A DNA stretch of 64,000 nucleotides from Gelatoporia subvermispora B (taxonomy: Eukaryota; Basidiomycota; Agaricomycetes; Polyporales; Gelatoporiaceae), in contig KB445797.1 in assembly GCA_000320605.2 (NCBI GenBank), forward strand, positions 1,379,600 through 1,443,599. Reading direction: 5' to 3'. The notes below the pieces were generated by a model. That model searched no databases, was not told where the DNA came from, and saw nothing but the letters and a program-made list of their open reading frames with translations. The translations under genes were made by a program, and so were the position numbers. Below, piece by piece: positions 1 through 12,283 of this stretch; the first letter of the stretch is position 1, and each line of letters begins with the position of its first letter.

Positions 1-1586
1 AACTGTAAACCCGCCAGCTCAATCTCCCAGTACCCCGTGATTTGGATAGCGGTCCCCAGTCCAAAGAAGACTGTTTATACAACCGACGGACACCCGTAGA
101 GGGAGGTCAGGGAGGTAGGACTTATCACAAAAGCTTGCCTTGTTACCCACAGGCCACCAAATCCCAAAAAGGCAGTGCCAGCAGTGCCCTTACCCTCACA
201 GCTCCCCCGAGAAACCCAGAGAGCCCAGACAGACCCAGAGACCCAGAGATCAGAAAGAAGCAGAGTCCAAGACAGCCTGAGAAGCCAGCAACAGAGGCCG
301 AAGGTCAGGCTCGCAGCAGTCGGGCGCAAAATTTGACCGCTTGCATGGTCACGTGACGTGTAGCCGCGCGGGCCGGGAGACAGACGCCCGCTGCGCTCCG
401 CGCGCGGGAAAGTAGCTGCTTAGTCACTATTACATAAGCCAAAAACACCGTCCTCTCTTCAAGTATTAGATACCGGCCGGCCGGGGACCCCCATTTTGAC
501 CTATGTAAGTAACCGTAACTTACATTTTCATCACATGACGTTATCAAGTCACGTGTCCACGTGCACAAGGTAAATAACCCGGTAAAGAAGCGTAAAAAAC
601 TCAAACTTTGTGGTAAAATACATGAGGGAGGACATGCCCGTGATCCTAGTCGTCGAACTCCCAACAGACCTCTTCCGAATCATCGCCAGTCTCTGTCTCC
701 TAGGTCTCCGGGTGCTCACCCACACCTCGAGCTTTATCAACGCCACTTGTAACGCTTGTAGTCGGGCTCCGGGCCGCTGAACAAAAAGGAACAAAAAGGG
801 AGTTATTTACATTACTTACCCCCTATGTCCGGGGTCATTGTAACATACTGGTAACTTACCGGTTACTAACGGTAAGTAACCTGGGGGGTAATTTACATAC
901 CAGTTTCTCCCCGAACACTATCATGAACCATCACATGTCCCGATGTGGCATCGTACCCTTGTGATGGCGACAACGGGGACGCGGGCGCCCGTCGGCATGC
1001 GCGCGGCCAACTCCATGCACCTCGCACTGAGCTCAACGACACCACTATTCTCTGCCAACGCCCGATGTGTTCGAGGATGCGGGAACCATGGCGAGACCGG
1101 CTGAGAATGCGATAGCACATCGCACCAGCCATTTGGTAGGTCGAGGTCAGAAGAGCTTCGGGCCACTGATTTATTGCAGACACCTCATTGAGTATACTGT
1201 GAACGCATTTAGGTCGTCATGGGGCGACCATATCAACCAATCCGGCCTGTGTGATGGTCATCGCACGGAGCTCAGCAGCATGATGCGATGCTGCGATGAC
1301 CATGTGGTTTGCGTATGCGTTTTTGCCTCATCGGAGTCCTAGTTCTCTATGTGTTACTATGTTTCGGCTAGTTCCAGGATTTAGTCATTGGTGGTTCTAT
1401 CCTACACCGTGACCTACGACATCCCTCAACATCACGTATCTGCACTTGGAAGATATAGAGCGACATGTAAGCAGGTACGTACTCGGCATATACATAACAC
1501 AGTAAAACAAGTTCACGAAAGGGTACAGGTAAGGCGCGACAACAGGAGGCATGTTGATAACAGGACAGGGACGTGCATCGACGAGC
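1..1586. other. Gene-free left edge with inverted GTAACTTAC-type repeats
   Basis: No convincing gene is visible. The stretch at about 497-905 is rich in small inverted repeats built from GTAAGTAAC/GTAACTTAC words: a TGTAAGT...ACTTACA hairpin near 505-525 and a GGTAACTTACCG...CGGTAAGTAACC hairpin near 850-881, followed by a run of six G and TAATTTACAT. This looks like transposon or MITE-derived sequence, but no element ends were fixed. Positions 920-1100 share about two-thirds identity by eye with 4272-4440 on the other side of the FunK1 gene, which suggests a tandem segmental duplication. Confidence 0.4.
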
Positions 1587-3903
1587 TCAACTGTCGCCGC
1601 CACTTTTACTCGTGCGCGCCCTTTTAGAGGAGCTTTGTCTCGGCTCTTGCCTCTGTGCAGCGCTGCGTTTCCGCTGACTGGTGGTAGTGGTGGTGACATG
1701 TGATGTCGTAGCTTGTTCGTCTTCTGGTATCTGAAATTCAATAGCTTCGTCATCTTCCGGCCAGCCGTCCTTTGCGAGTGCTTCGTCTAACAATTGGAGG
1801 ACATTGTCGTGTGTCATCGGGATCGGGGCTTCCGAGCGTAGTGAGTGTTGTTTTGCGCATAAGGCGTTCCACTCCCGTATCAACCAGGTGAGCGGATTGT
1901 TGCCATGTATGTTTACGTTACGAAATCGAAATCGGATCCAACTGGACTTCGCTGAATGGCTCCACCAGTCAGTCGAGTTTGGGAATATCTCCGAGTAGAT
2001 TAATGGTCCTTGGCCGTGGTTCGTATGGCGAAGAGTGATCCACACCAAGAGCCAATAGAACGACTCCAGGTCGTGAGCCATCGTGTGCAGCACGCCGCTG
2101 GGCTGCTCTAGAATTTCAATGGCCATAAAGTATAGAGTGCCCTATGTGTCGGTCAGCGTAGTCTGCCTTACAGAACTGATCTTTACTCACGGTTCGTTCT
2201 TTCAGTTCCGTTGCTTCATCACCATCACCATCCGGCTGCGTGACGACCTCAGCGACGCCGTCCGTGTCTGGCTCCTGGAAGGAACTATAATCAAAGTCGC
2301 ATAATAGACCAGGCCCTTTCTTTTGCTCCTCGTCGACTATCAACACGTTTCCGGAACTGACGTCTCGGTGTAACAGGCCTACTCGTCTGGCCTTCCTGTG
2401 CCCTGAACGACTATCAGCTTGCAAGATTGTATGAGCGACATCGCACCTACCTGCAACAGCATTGCGAATCGTCGTGACCATCTCTTTTGTACTTCGAAAC
2501 TCAAAGATCGGACGTCCAACGGGCGACACCACTAAGCGCATGTGACAGCGCTCATAAGCCTTGTCTGCGCCGCTGATCTCGGCCCACATGGTGCGATGAT
2601 AAGTGAACGGGGATGTCGCTGCCCAAATTAACTCATGATATACCACATGCACGAAAAACTTGCCCACCATATACATCTTGAGATGCTTCCCATTTCGATA
2701 GATCGCCGCCAATGATCAGCTCGGGAAGACCGTCGAGTTCACCGGGCCCGGGGTACTTCTCCTTCAGGTGTTTCAAGTAAACGGTTTCGGGAGTTCTGAT
2801 GAATTGCCGCCACGCGTCCTTGAGCGCATACATATCTGCCGACTCTTCCTCCAGTGCGATCCAGACCATTGTCGACCTAGAAAACAAGTGAGAGTTCAAG
2901 AACAGCAACCCGACGGTCAAATATCGCTTATAGGTGCCGTCTTCCGGACAATGGACCTCAAGCCATCGACTGGTAGCTCGGCCTTCCGGAGATAGCACCT
3001 TGCCGTTCTTCTGCAAATTCTCCTCCGCCCATTCGAGATCTTCAGCGGTAGCAGGCTTCACAGTTGGATCCAGGCCAAAGAAACGGACACCGTGAGGAGG
3101 GTGGACAAACCGCCAGAAGAACGCACGGAAGATCTCAGGCTCGTCGCGATAGTTGAAAAGTGGGGATGCGATACAGCCGGCGCGGTCAAAACGATAGATA
3201 CGAGTTGTGGGACCATATATCCCGACGACGAACGTGAAGAGGCTCAGATGCGCAGCCATAAGGTTCCGGGCGTCAATGGCAAGTTGCCGCAGAGTATCCT
3301 TGTCGTCCTCTCGGAGCTGTCTTGTCGGCAATAGTGGGTCTTGATCCCATCTAGGCTTGATCTCAAAGACCAGGGAGATACCATCCCATCTCAGCTTCAT
3401 TCCATCCTCGAAGACCTCCCCAGGTTGTGTAGTGCTGACGTCGGGCTTCGTACCACGAACGTCCTTGTTGTATGATGCATAAGGAAATTGGATCATGGTA
3501 CTGCGCGTATCCTTGAATTTGAGCCTTTTGTCCTCCGGGAGGTCCCGGGTGAGCTCATGCAACCCTGGTACCTGCAGTCATGCGCAGGGTTATCAAAACT
3601 TGATAATACGCGATGGTACGGCGTGCCTACTAAAAATTCTACGATTTTCTCCTCTTGTCGCGTCTCCACAAGGCCCTGGAATGCTTGTGAGACGTCACGG
3701 TTGGGAGGGTCTCCAGCATTAGGCGTTTGCAAAAACCTCTCAATGAATGCGTGAATTGTACCCGGAAAGAGTGTAAATTTGTCCGCGATCTCGCTGTTCC
3801 AACCAATCTTGTGCTGGTGGTGGTTATGGGCAGTCTGTGCACGAGTCCCAGGATTAGCGGGGTCCCCTTTGGGTTTGCGAGGCGAGGCGCTATTAGAGGA
3901 CAT
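1587..3903 (-). CDS. FunK1-type fungal protein kinase
   Basis: This is a multi-exon gene for a fungal-specific protein kinase of the FunK1 family (Pfam Pkinase_fungal). The N-terminal third starts MSSNSASPRK and is family-like but not catalytic. The long central exon (about 2700-3560) carries the conserved FunK1 region. The catalytic loop reads LLHRDVSSGNVLI and the metal-binding motif is DFDYS in place of DFG, both usual in this family. The exon after the catalytic loop (GTLYFMAIEIL) joins in frame through a 49-nt GT-AG intron. The C-terminus is basic and Ser/Thr-rich (KRSAAQRQEPRQSSSKRAR), possibly a nuclear localisation signal. No exon is obviously broken. Substrates are unknown for the family, which is strongly expanded in mushrooms. 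A decayed tandem copy lies just upstream at about 4820-4960. Family confidence is high; exact internal exon borders are less certain. Confidence 0.85.
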
Positions 3904-6153
3904 TGAGATAGAAACCAGCTTACAGAAGAGTCACTGCTGCTGCTGCTGCGCAATGCGACCATCTTTATACAGGTTCTAGGAAGCGATGGCCTGGAATGGC
4001 TTGATGGTATAACTGCGATATCGATGGAACAAAAAGATACTCGAAGACGAGCGGTCGATAAGCAGGCGACCGCTTCTGGCGGAAATACCGCGGATGGAAC
4101 AATGCCGGCGTAACTATCGAGGGCGGAGGGTGTTGGATCTAGGAAATGCAGCCGTCGCTACCCTTGCGGCTCTCGCAGTCGTTTATAATCTCCCAGAGAG
4201 CAATCAGAGGTAGAGTCAAGCCCAGGGGGTGCTGTACTCCCAAGTGCCTGCTCAATGTCGATCGGTGCTCGTGGTTACGAACCAACACAGGTCCCGATGT
4301 GGCATCGCACCCTGATGATGATGACCACGTGGCCATTGGAGCGGCAAGCGCGCGGTCAACTTCGCGCCCTGATCTAAATGATAATCCATGTTTTCTCTGG
4401 CAGGACATCTGGAGATGCCCTCGGGGAATGATGGCGAGGAGTTTGGGATGCGGTGGTACAGCGCGTTAGCCTTTTAAGTCGACCTCAAAACAGGTTCGTT
4501 ATCTTCGGGGCCCGGGCCAACCACTTGCTGCAGCCGCCTCGTCCAGTCTTATGATTGTGAACGTTCTCCTGCGTTATGGAGCGAGATGTACAAGCTGAAC
4601 GCCGGAATGAGCCGTATGATCTGCGACGAGAAGAAAAATTACGATATCATAGGCAAAGAGTGTGTTGGAATGTCAGAGGAACATGTTTTGAACGGCCTGA
4701 ACGCGGCTACCATTTTCCCTGGTGCACGCTCTCTCGGAGGAGCTCCGTCCAGGCTCTTCAAGTTGTCCTGCGTTATAATTTTGTATCTGGCTAGCAACGA
4801 TGGTGAGATATAATCTCACAGCTTGATTATTTTCTGGCACCTCGAATTCGATGACGTCATCATTTTCTGGCTAGTTGTTCACTCGCGGTTAGCCGCCATG
4901 CATTTCGAATTTGTGCAGCCTCTTCCTCGTAGTACCCGCATGTCGTCGTTACCAGGTCTTCTGCTCTAACACTTTCTGAGTAGTCCCCGCATGGCTCACT
5001 CATGCAATGTGAAGAGCGCCTTCTACATGTAAACTAGCTCATCTCGAAAGTTCTCGGGTAGCTGTCATAAATATAGCTCTCTTGATGCAAGCCCGTCTGT
5101 CGTGAGGTTTTGTTGCATGCACAGAAGCATATGCGACGCGCAACATGTGCGCCGCTCTGAGGAGGTCCGCGATACATGTGCGTGTTTGTTGCGCGTTCGC
5201 TGCGCTCTGGATGCAGCAACGTGCGGGTACTGGTCATTGTCGTTAGTTGAAGAGGATTGGTATTAATAGGTCAAATGTCCACAGTTTCACAGATCTCTCT
5301 CCAATATTCAAGTCGCCACTTGTGCTCACTACACCCTGCCAATGACCCATACCGTTCATCCACTCTACATAGTTCGTTGATGGCTCACATAAATCAATCA
5401 GAAGTAGTCAATCATCTGGAGCCCCTTCTTTGGCATTAGTTCCGGATGGCAAACATCGCAGGTCAGAGATTTGCGAACGTCGATTGAGCACATTCAAGTG
5501 TAAACCGCATGTCTCGGCGGTCTGCTGAGGCAAACCGTTGCGTATGATAGTCCATTTCACCACGTGGCCGTATAGATTTGTTCAGTATAGATGCAATCGG
5601 TCTGTATGAACTGGACACTAGCAGCTCCAGGACAGGACGATGCGAACTTCTCAGAATTCAAAAGACAGAAATAGATGCAGCAGCCTGGGAACCCAGTGTG
5701 TATACACAGTCAGATCTTCACATCAAAGGCCGGGATCATCCGAACATCATGGAGCAAGAGTTTCATCTGCCAAGCATCCCCGTTTGCTTGTCACCGATTG
5801 AGACCGCCGGAAGTCATCCTGTTATGATGACGAATTAATTGTACTGTTGGAAAACCATCAGGCTTCTGTCTTTGCGACCACATATGGTGCGTTTTATCTC
5901 CCAGCCTCAGTCATACGCATCTTGAGCCTGGATTAGCTCTACTAGTTCCCAGCGCAGTCGGCTCACATTAAGTTCACCACCGATGTAGGTGATTCCAGAT
6001 ACTGACTTTCTGAACGAGAAGAGTGTCATGATGAAGAGGGCGCCGCTCCGTGGTAAGTATGGTTTTTAAAAGGGGTATAAGAGCCTGGGCCGCTCACATT
6101 CTAAGTTCACTCAGTCACTACAGCTCCAAACCAAGGCGCACTCACGTAACGAG
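3904..6153. other. Intergenic region with FunK1 relic and flanking direct repeat
   Basis: No intact gene is seen. On the minus strand at about 4825-4880 the frame reads PENDDVIEFEVPENNQAV, matching the C-terminus of the neighbouring FunK1 kinase (PEDDEAIEFQIPEDEQAT). The Trp codon before it has become TAG. Positions 4272-4440 resemble 920-1100, the region downstream of the intact kinase. Together these mark a decayed tandem FunK1 copy. The rest (4960-6150) shows only short chance frames. Confidence 0.45.
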
Positions 6154-7743
6154 ATGTCTATGAGCGGCGCTGATCTTGAAGATGAGATCGTCTCTTTTCT
6201 CAGCTCGAAGTAGGTCGTCCATGTCATACGGGCGTAGTAGCGGCCGCTCACGCGCCACCTGCCCAGCTTCATAGCATCTTGCTGTTCCGTCGCGGCGATA
6301 AATGAACATCAGCACATGAGGCTTTCCGCTTCTTCGGCTGACGCTAACCGTGTAGCTCTCGTGGTCTATGACCATATGATCACATTTTCTCGTGAAACCG
6401 AGTTCATATGGGGCAGGAAAATCTCGAGCGTCACTATACTGTTCTATCTAAATCGGTGGTTGAACCTCGCCTGGGCGGTGGCGGATACTGCAGAGAACAT
6501 GAGTGGTCTCAGCGTACTTAGGGTAAGTCATGACGGGAAACTAGAACACGTCTGGCTTACCTTGGCAACAGAGTTTACCCAATCCATTCTATAGAGAGCT
6601 CCGAGATACTGATTGCATCGTTAATGTCCTCAGCTGTATCGGCGTAAATTTCTTCACCGAGACCCTCGTCCTCTTGCTCTTTCTTGTCTAGGCAGGTGTG
6701 TTGGCCTCGTGTATGCTCAATGCACAGCACTAATGCCATTCAAGTCTTCTCTGCTGTGCGTATGTACGCAATCAGCACGGGCAATTGGCTACTATCCGTT
6801 GTCGTCCTCGCGCTGAATCTCGTCCCAATTGCGACGAACATAGTAAGTTGGCCGGCTCGCCTGGAAAGTAAGTACAGGATACATGGACCGACGGACTTCC
6901 GAAGTACGGGGCATTTGTGACCCAGACATTCGGGATCCAGGCAGTTCCTGTTATCGGCGTCGAATGTTCCGCTGGGACCAGTCTCTCCCCGTCTGTGACC
7001 TCAGAGTAAGTGGTACCCCACCCCCCTCGGATCGCAATTCCTGCTGACAACGAGTAGCTGTAAGCGTTTCATCGGAACACTCAAACTTTTGTATCTCACT
7101 ACGATGAGCCAGTTTCATTTGGCATGAGAGCTTGCGCCATTGCTGCCGATGTGCTCCTTCTAGTTGTTACTTGGTATAAGACATATGCTCTGAAGCGAGA
7201 GGCGAGTCGCAACAACGTTGAGGTGCCACTGGCGAGTATGCTATTGAGAGACGGTCAGTGACACTTGCTCTCGCACAACGACCTGTCCACCTAACGTCAG
7301 TCTCTCAGGTACCGTCTACTTCCTGTAAGCCAGCAAGGAGTCAAGGTCACGGCTTGGAGCTCAACAATACTATAGCCTACTGTTAGCTGTGAACATTCTT
7401 AGCATCGTCGGGTTTGACACTGGTGTAAGCATCAGATATCCCCTATCCAAGTCTGGCCAGGAATGATACTTTGTTGCAGGTCTTCGAGTTCGCAATCAGC
7501 AACTTTGGGACCCCGTGAATGCACTGCTCCTCTTCACTGATGGTACAATCTGACAATTCCTGCAGGCTGTCGGCTATCATAATATCGCATTTCCTCTTGA
7601 ATCTACGCCAAGTTGCAGGTGGGTCACAGGGCAATGTCGTAGACACCATCCATCAGACTACCGTCCGCTCGCAAGTCTCGAGCCTCAGGTTTAGGTCTTT
7701 CGTTGACAATATGGGAGAACGACTTGATTATGATATAGCGTGA
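6154..7743 (+). CDS. DUF6533 multi-helix membrane protein, copy A (possibly decaying)
   Basis: This gene encodes a basidiomycete-type membrane protein with an N-terminal DUF6533 domain and about seven hydrophobic helices; the function of the family is unknown. The start MSMSGADLEDEI is placed by analogy with copies B and C, which begin similarly before a first intron in the codon run for SS(K/N). The DUF6533 core reads LVVYDHMITFSRETEFIWG, followed by NRWLNLAWAV. Later exons give FSAVRMYAISTGNW, WYKTYALKREASRN and ISHFLLNLRQVA, all with counterparts in copies B and C. Two lesions stand out. The donor of the second intron is AT instead of GT (6302), although that 54-nt intron is open in frame. 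A TGA at 7741-7743 ends the protein early, while an acidic tail typical of the family continues in frame for about 40 codons beyond it. Confidence 0.7.
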
Positions 7744-8424
7744 ACGCATGCCGAGACAGATTGGGTGGTGGAAAGTAGCGAGACAGCAGAGGAAAAGTCG
7801 GGCAGTGGCAATAGCGATTCTCTCCTAGGACCGGATAGAGGCATATGCGACTCAGGGATAGCGTAGCCGGAATAAGCTGAGCATCTATGAATAGGGACAG
7901 GTGTATTGATAACCTGTACAACGATGGCCCACTGTAGGATGTAACACGTCACTCCAAAGATACCACGTCTGAACGGTTTGTCAGCGAATCGTACATATTG
8001 AGGGCACTAGTAATGTACATACATAGTACACAGTCCATGAGAGGGTATCTAGGGAAAACGAGCATGTTACTTGGAGCCGGACGGCGCACCACCATGCGCA
8101 TCGAGGTGTTTCGCATTGACCGCGACGGCGTGGTAGAGGACGACAGTGAGCATGGCGCAGACCCCAAGAGAGTTCGCGAGGTTGTAGAGAGTGTCGTGCG
8201 AGATCATTGTGACCTATGACAAGTGTCAGTCAGAGTTCGTTGAGATGCGCGGCGGAAATGCATGCCTTGTCGTCGTCGTCGCCGCCAGGGTCGTTGTTGA
8301 CTGTTGTTTGTACTGCTCACCCGCTTCTGGCCGACATCATCTCGGACGCGCTCGACCGTTTGCTCGTGAACAATCTCCTCCTCCCTCACATCGGTCGTCA
8401 GATCCTCGGTAGAAATCAGACAAT
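7744..8424. other. Intergenic region, former tail of DUF6533 copy A then nothing recognised
   Basis: The first about 120 nt continue in the frame of copy A past its TGA (THAETDWVVESSETAEEK and on) and look like a lost C-terminal tail. The remainder, up to the QCR8 start codon, holds the QCR8 promoter by position, but I see no clear TATA element. Confidence 0.4.
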
Positions 8425-9072
8425 ATGCGGCCCACTCAGGTGCGACTCGGCGAGATGCCTGGCCGTAAGTACGCCTCAACGTCTTGCCGGACTCAATTTT
8501 GACTTTGCCACCCCAGCCAAGGTCTACGTGAGTGACGGTTCTACCAGCTTTCTGTTCCATCGCGCAAGCGAATTTCTATGGCCCCAAACCCCTTCCAATA
8601 TCGCCTTTGATCATTCGCAAGGCAAAATTCTTGCGGTCATGAATAGTAACTGAAGGCCCTATCCCCAGAATGAGTGGTGGGGCAGCCACGGCGTCACGCA
8701 CCAGAAGGGCATCATTCAATACTGTGCGTACTGCATTTCCTGGGAACAAGACGTAGCGGTCTCAAAGTTGCTTCGTACTCACTAGCCCTCTCCCCCGTGA
8801 GGCAACGCGCCTGCAAGAACATGATCCAGAACTACATCTTCAACGGTTATCGCCGACTCTCCGCCCAGTTCGCCTACTGGATCGTCCCTGTTGCCATTGG
8901 TGCGCGGCATGAGACCACTGTCATTCTGAGACACTGCTGACGGTATTCTGCTTGTTTGCGTCTGTTCCAACCCGGTCTGCTTTCAGGTTTTGGCACCTAC
9001 ACGTGGGCGAAGCGCTACGACACCTACATAAACAGCAAGGAGGCGCACGTTGCGGGTCACGCTCACAGTTAA
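8425..9072 (+). CDS. QCR8: Cytochrome b-c1 complex subunit 8 (QCR8)
   Basis: This is the small ubiquinone-binding subunit of mitochondrial respiratory complex III, in the inner membrane. Five exons were reconstructed at 8425-8464, 8517-8527, 8669-8723, 8768-8899 and 8987-9072, giving 107 residues. The protein starts MRPTQVRLGEMPGPKVYN, then NEWWGSHGVTHQKGI, contains the family hallmarks FNGYRRLSAQFAYWIVP and GFGTYTWAKRYDTY, and ends AGHAHS. Exon 2 is only 11 nt (CCAAGGTCTAC). It supplies the second and third bases of Pro plus Lys-Val-Tyr, and without it exons 1 and 3 do not join in frame. The single hydrophobic segment around AYWIVPVAIGFGTYTW is the expected transmembrane helix. The gene is convergent with the PIF1-like gene, with stop codons 99 bp apart. 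The assignment is very secure. Confidence 0.95.
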
Positions 9073-9171
9073 ATGACATATATGCTAGCACATATTATAG
9101 AATTTGACTCTGGATCCTTGCCTGTCGAGATCTGAAACCATTTCCCCATCACTACCGCGTCGCCCGTTGGA

Positions 9172-11510
9172 TCAGACGACGGGTTTTCCAGAAATCGCCT
9201 TTCTCAGTCTGCCAACAATGTCCAGAATATGTCTCCACCGAGAAGCTCCAGCAGGAGCTTTCTCAGAAAGCTGCTGTTGCCGGTCCATAGTCAGATTCTC
9301 CATCCATCCCGTGACTCTTGGACGAGCCATCACCCTGATTGCGACCCAGTGAACGCGGCAAACCAACCACCAGGGTGTAGCCTTACCTCTCTGGCCTGAA
9401 GTTCACGACTTGCAAGGTCTCCATCGACCTCGCTCTTGAAAGAGCCACATATGCTAATGCGGAGCGGCCACCAGCGAGAAATGAGAGACGTCGCCGAATT
9501 GCCAATACAGTGCGTACCTTGTCCTGCCTCGAAGACTTTGTCAAGGTCTACCCGAAGCCTTTCGATACTTTGACCTTGCGATTTGTGGATGGTCATGGCC
9601 CAGGCGAGAACCAGCGGTACCTACGATGTGTCTCACAATCTTGTAGACGCATAAGACGCTGCCATGTGACCTTACCTGCTTGCGTCTCGCCCGCACGCGC
9701 CCAGCTGTATCAACAGCCTCAAACGTGTCCTTTAGGCACATGTGCGTCTCGCCGTTCGTGAATCGGACGATAGGCCAACCACTGATAGGGCAGAAGCCCA
9801 CAACAAGTCCTAAGGACCCGTTGACGAGCTTGAGGTCGGGTCGATTCTGATATACAAGTGTCAGAAGACTGAGTCTTCAGAAAGGCAGCATTCCGCCTAG
9901 AATTTTGCCTACTTTGGTGAGCATTACTTGCGCGCCGGCCTGCGTGATCATGAGATCTTGCTGGGACCAATGCTCTGAAGAATCTCTGACCTTCAAAGTG
10001 AGCAACTCTGGAGTAGCGACTTCCTTCAACCATGTTTTCACTTGATCTATGGAAGCTGGGGCTCCATAAAATGACTTTCCCGACACAACTTCTTGATCCA
10101 CCGATGTGAAGGATCGTGCTGGCGTAGATAGTCGATTCAAGCGATAATTGTTGGCATCATGAACTTCTTTCATCGTTGGGAAGCTTTCCAAATGATTCGG
10201 CATTCTGGCCCTACTCAGAAAAGGGCAGCGTACAGGTTTGTTGGCTCAATCCCGTCATTGTATACCACCTCCCGTTCCAGCAGTTGCACCGTGGAAACCA
10301 CCCATGGGTTAATACGACCGAACCGGATAGACTCGAGTACGTCAACGAGTACTGCGCACCGCCAATTTCAGGAGCGAGCTGGCACCCAAGGGGAAGCATA
10401 CGTGCCTTTGTCTTTCTGTCGATAAACTCGGTTCAGCACTACGCATCGGCTGATGCACTTTTCCCAGGAATGGGCATCGAAGGCGAAGATGGACCGAGGA
10501 CAGCCGGGGGACTCTGCACGGAGGAAGTATGGAGTGACATCGGGCTCCGGGTCGCCTGGAAATTTCCTCTTCCAAGCAGTAGAAGGTACAGGGTCCAGGT
10601 CGAGCGGCGGCACACGCGGAGGCTCCTGAATTGGGGACGAAGGTGGTATTCTGCCCCACACGGGAGGGAGCTGCAGAAAATCCCCAGACAAGACAAGCTG
10701 AAAGTCCGTCAGACGCCAGTGGTGTTGTAGTGGTCAGTAGTATACAACACCTGGAGGCCTCCGAAAGGAGCATTATTGTTTCGTGCCCAGCGGGCAATGT
10801 GCTCCTAATTTGAACTCTTGGCGTCAGACTTGAATAGACTTAACACAGGCTACCACTGACCAACTTGTCGAAGAACTGGGCGTCAATCATCGAGACTAGA
10901 CTCCGTAAGTGAAATATGGAACGCAATAGAATGGCCAAGAGGGACTGACTTTCGTCGATGATCAACATCTCTGCGTTACGCCAGCGGTCGACAGCGGACT
11001 CTTCCTTGTATCTGCCTCGATGCATATAAGACATCAGCTCATTGACATGCACCTTTCCCAGTCCGACACCAGCCCAAGAATGCAGCGTTTTGCCGCCTAT
11101 GTTCAAAGCTGCCGTTCCCGTGGACGCGGTCACAACGATACGGGGTTGGTCGGTCCGGCTGCACGTCTTGATGATCTCTCGCAGGAGGACAGACTTTCCT
11201 GTGCCTACAACAAGTTGCTGGGCGGGTCACGATGCTGATAAAGGTCCTCAAGTTACCTGCGGAACCAGTGAAGAAGAGATTTTGACCATTGGAGACGATT
11301 TCGAGGGCAGCCTTTTGTTCATCGGAAAGAGAGACGCCAGGAACGTCGCTGTTGAGTTTGAGAGAAGCTGAGAAGGAGCTGGAAACCTGGGACTCAATCC
11401 ATGCTATTGCTGGCGACCCACGTCGCAAGGAACATACTAACCGTGTGCGACTGCGAAGGCGTGGCGGCAAGGCGTGCAGGAGAAACGTCCGGTCTGGATG
11501 TTCAATTAAT
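9172..11510 (-). CDS. PIF1: PIF1-like DNA helicase
   Basis: This gene encodes a superfamily 1B 5'-3' DNA helicase of the PIF1 family, which acts at G-quadruplexes, telomeres and mitochondrial DNA. It is split into about ten exons, and the motifs appear in order. Walker A FFTGSAG+TGKSVLLREI is interrupted by a 51-nt intron. TASTGTAALNIGGKTLHSW follows, then the Walker B-type MLIIDES, NNNAPFGGLQV, SGDFLQLPPV, FNRVYRQ-like NRVYRQKD, AGAQVMLTKN, MTIHKSQGQS and finally AYVALSRARSMETLQV. All exon joins keep frame, so the gene looks intact. The intron at 10352-10405 has a GC-AG border. The C-terminus ends RKAISGKPVV. The start codon was not located with confidence; in-frame coding reaches at least about 11500, probably with a further 5' exon. 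It is convergent with QCR8. Confidence 0.9.
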
Positions 11511-12283
11511 CAGCAAGCTATATTCATCAACAGAATAAGACTACAGACAACTTCCACTCATCGTTTACACTTAGAGAGGGGTGTCGGATCGTGGACGAAG
11601 TGCTTTCCAGCGAAAACGAAGGAGTCACCCACCAGCTCGGTCAATGGTGTGATTCGCTATCCCACTGGTCGTTGCTCGAGCGATTAACGTTCATCTTACC
11701 CTGAAACACTCCCGGAAGTAACGTATGATCGGAGTAGTTGGGGTCGCATACTAACCAACTCTAGCATCGCGACCACCGTCCACGACCCGGGGCCGTGAGC
11801 TTCTTGTGTCCTTCTGTGGGGGTGCCGCTCGAGTATACCTGAATAAACTCTATGAATAATGCATCCCTGGTAGAGATGAAAGGAACTGGCCATGGCAACT
11901 TTGTAGAAGTGCGAGAAGCACTAATACTTCCGGAGCTCGCGGGACATAAGTGTGCGCAACAGGCGCCTGAAGATTCGACGGAGATCTGCCCGTTAATGTG
12001 CTTAGGACTTCCGCACAACTTGCCGCACATACCCACGGACAAGTCAGGGGTCTAGCAGGAGTAAGAGTGCGTACCACGCCGCAGATGCGGTAGCCGGTCA
12101 TGATAAGTATACCGCACTTACACAATCTTCATCGAGGAGTCTGGGGATCGAATTTGGGGACTAAGAATACATACTAGGAGTACACGAATTGACATAGTAT
12201 CCTGTCACATCTCGCCACGGTCATTATGTATTCCATCATGATCATAAGGGGCTCCTCACGTTATAACGACTTTCCGAGATTGC
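11511..12283. other. Intergenic region with only small unrecognised minus-strand frames
   Basis: A minus-strand frame with a good start context begins MASSFHLYQGCIIHRVYS near 11890. It could splice (92-nt intron, then 43-nt intron) into a peptide of about 45 residues, but I recognise no family in it. The stretch may also contain the missing first exon of the PIF1-like gene. Nothing else is supported. Confidence 0.2.
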
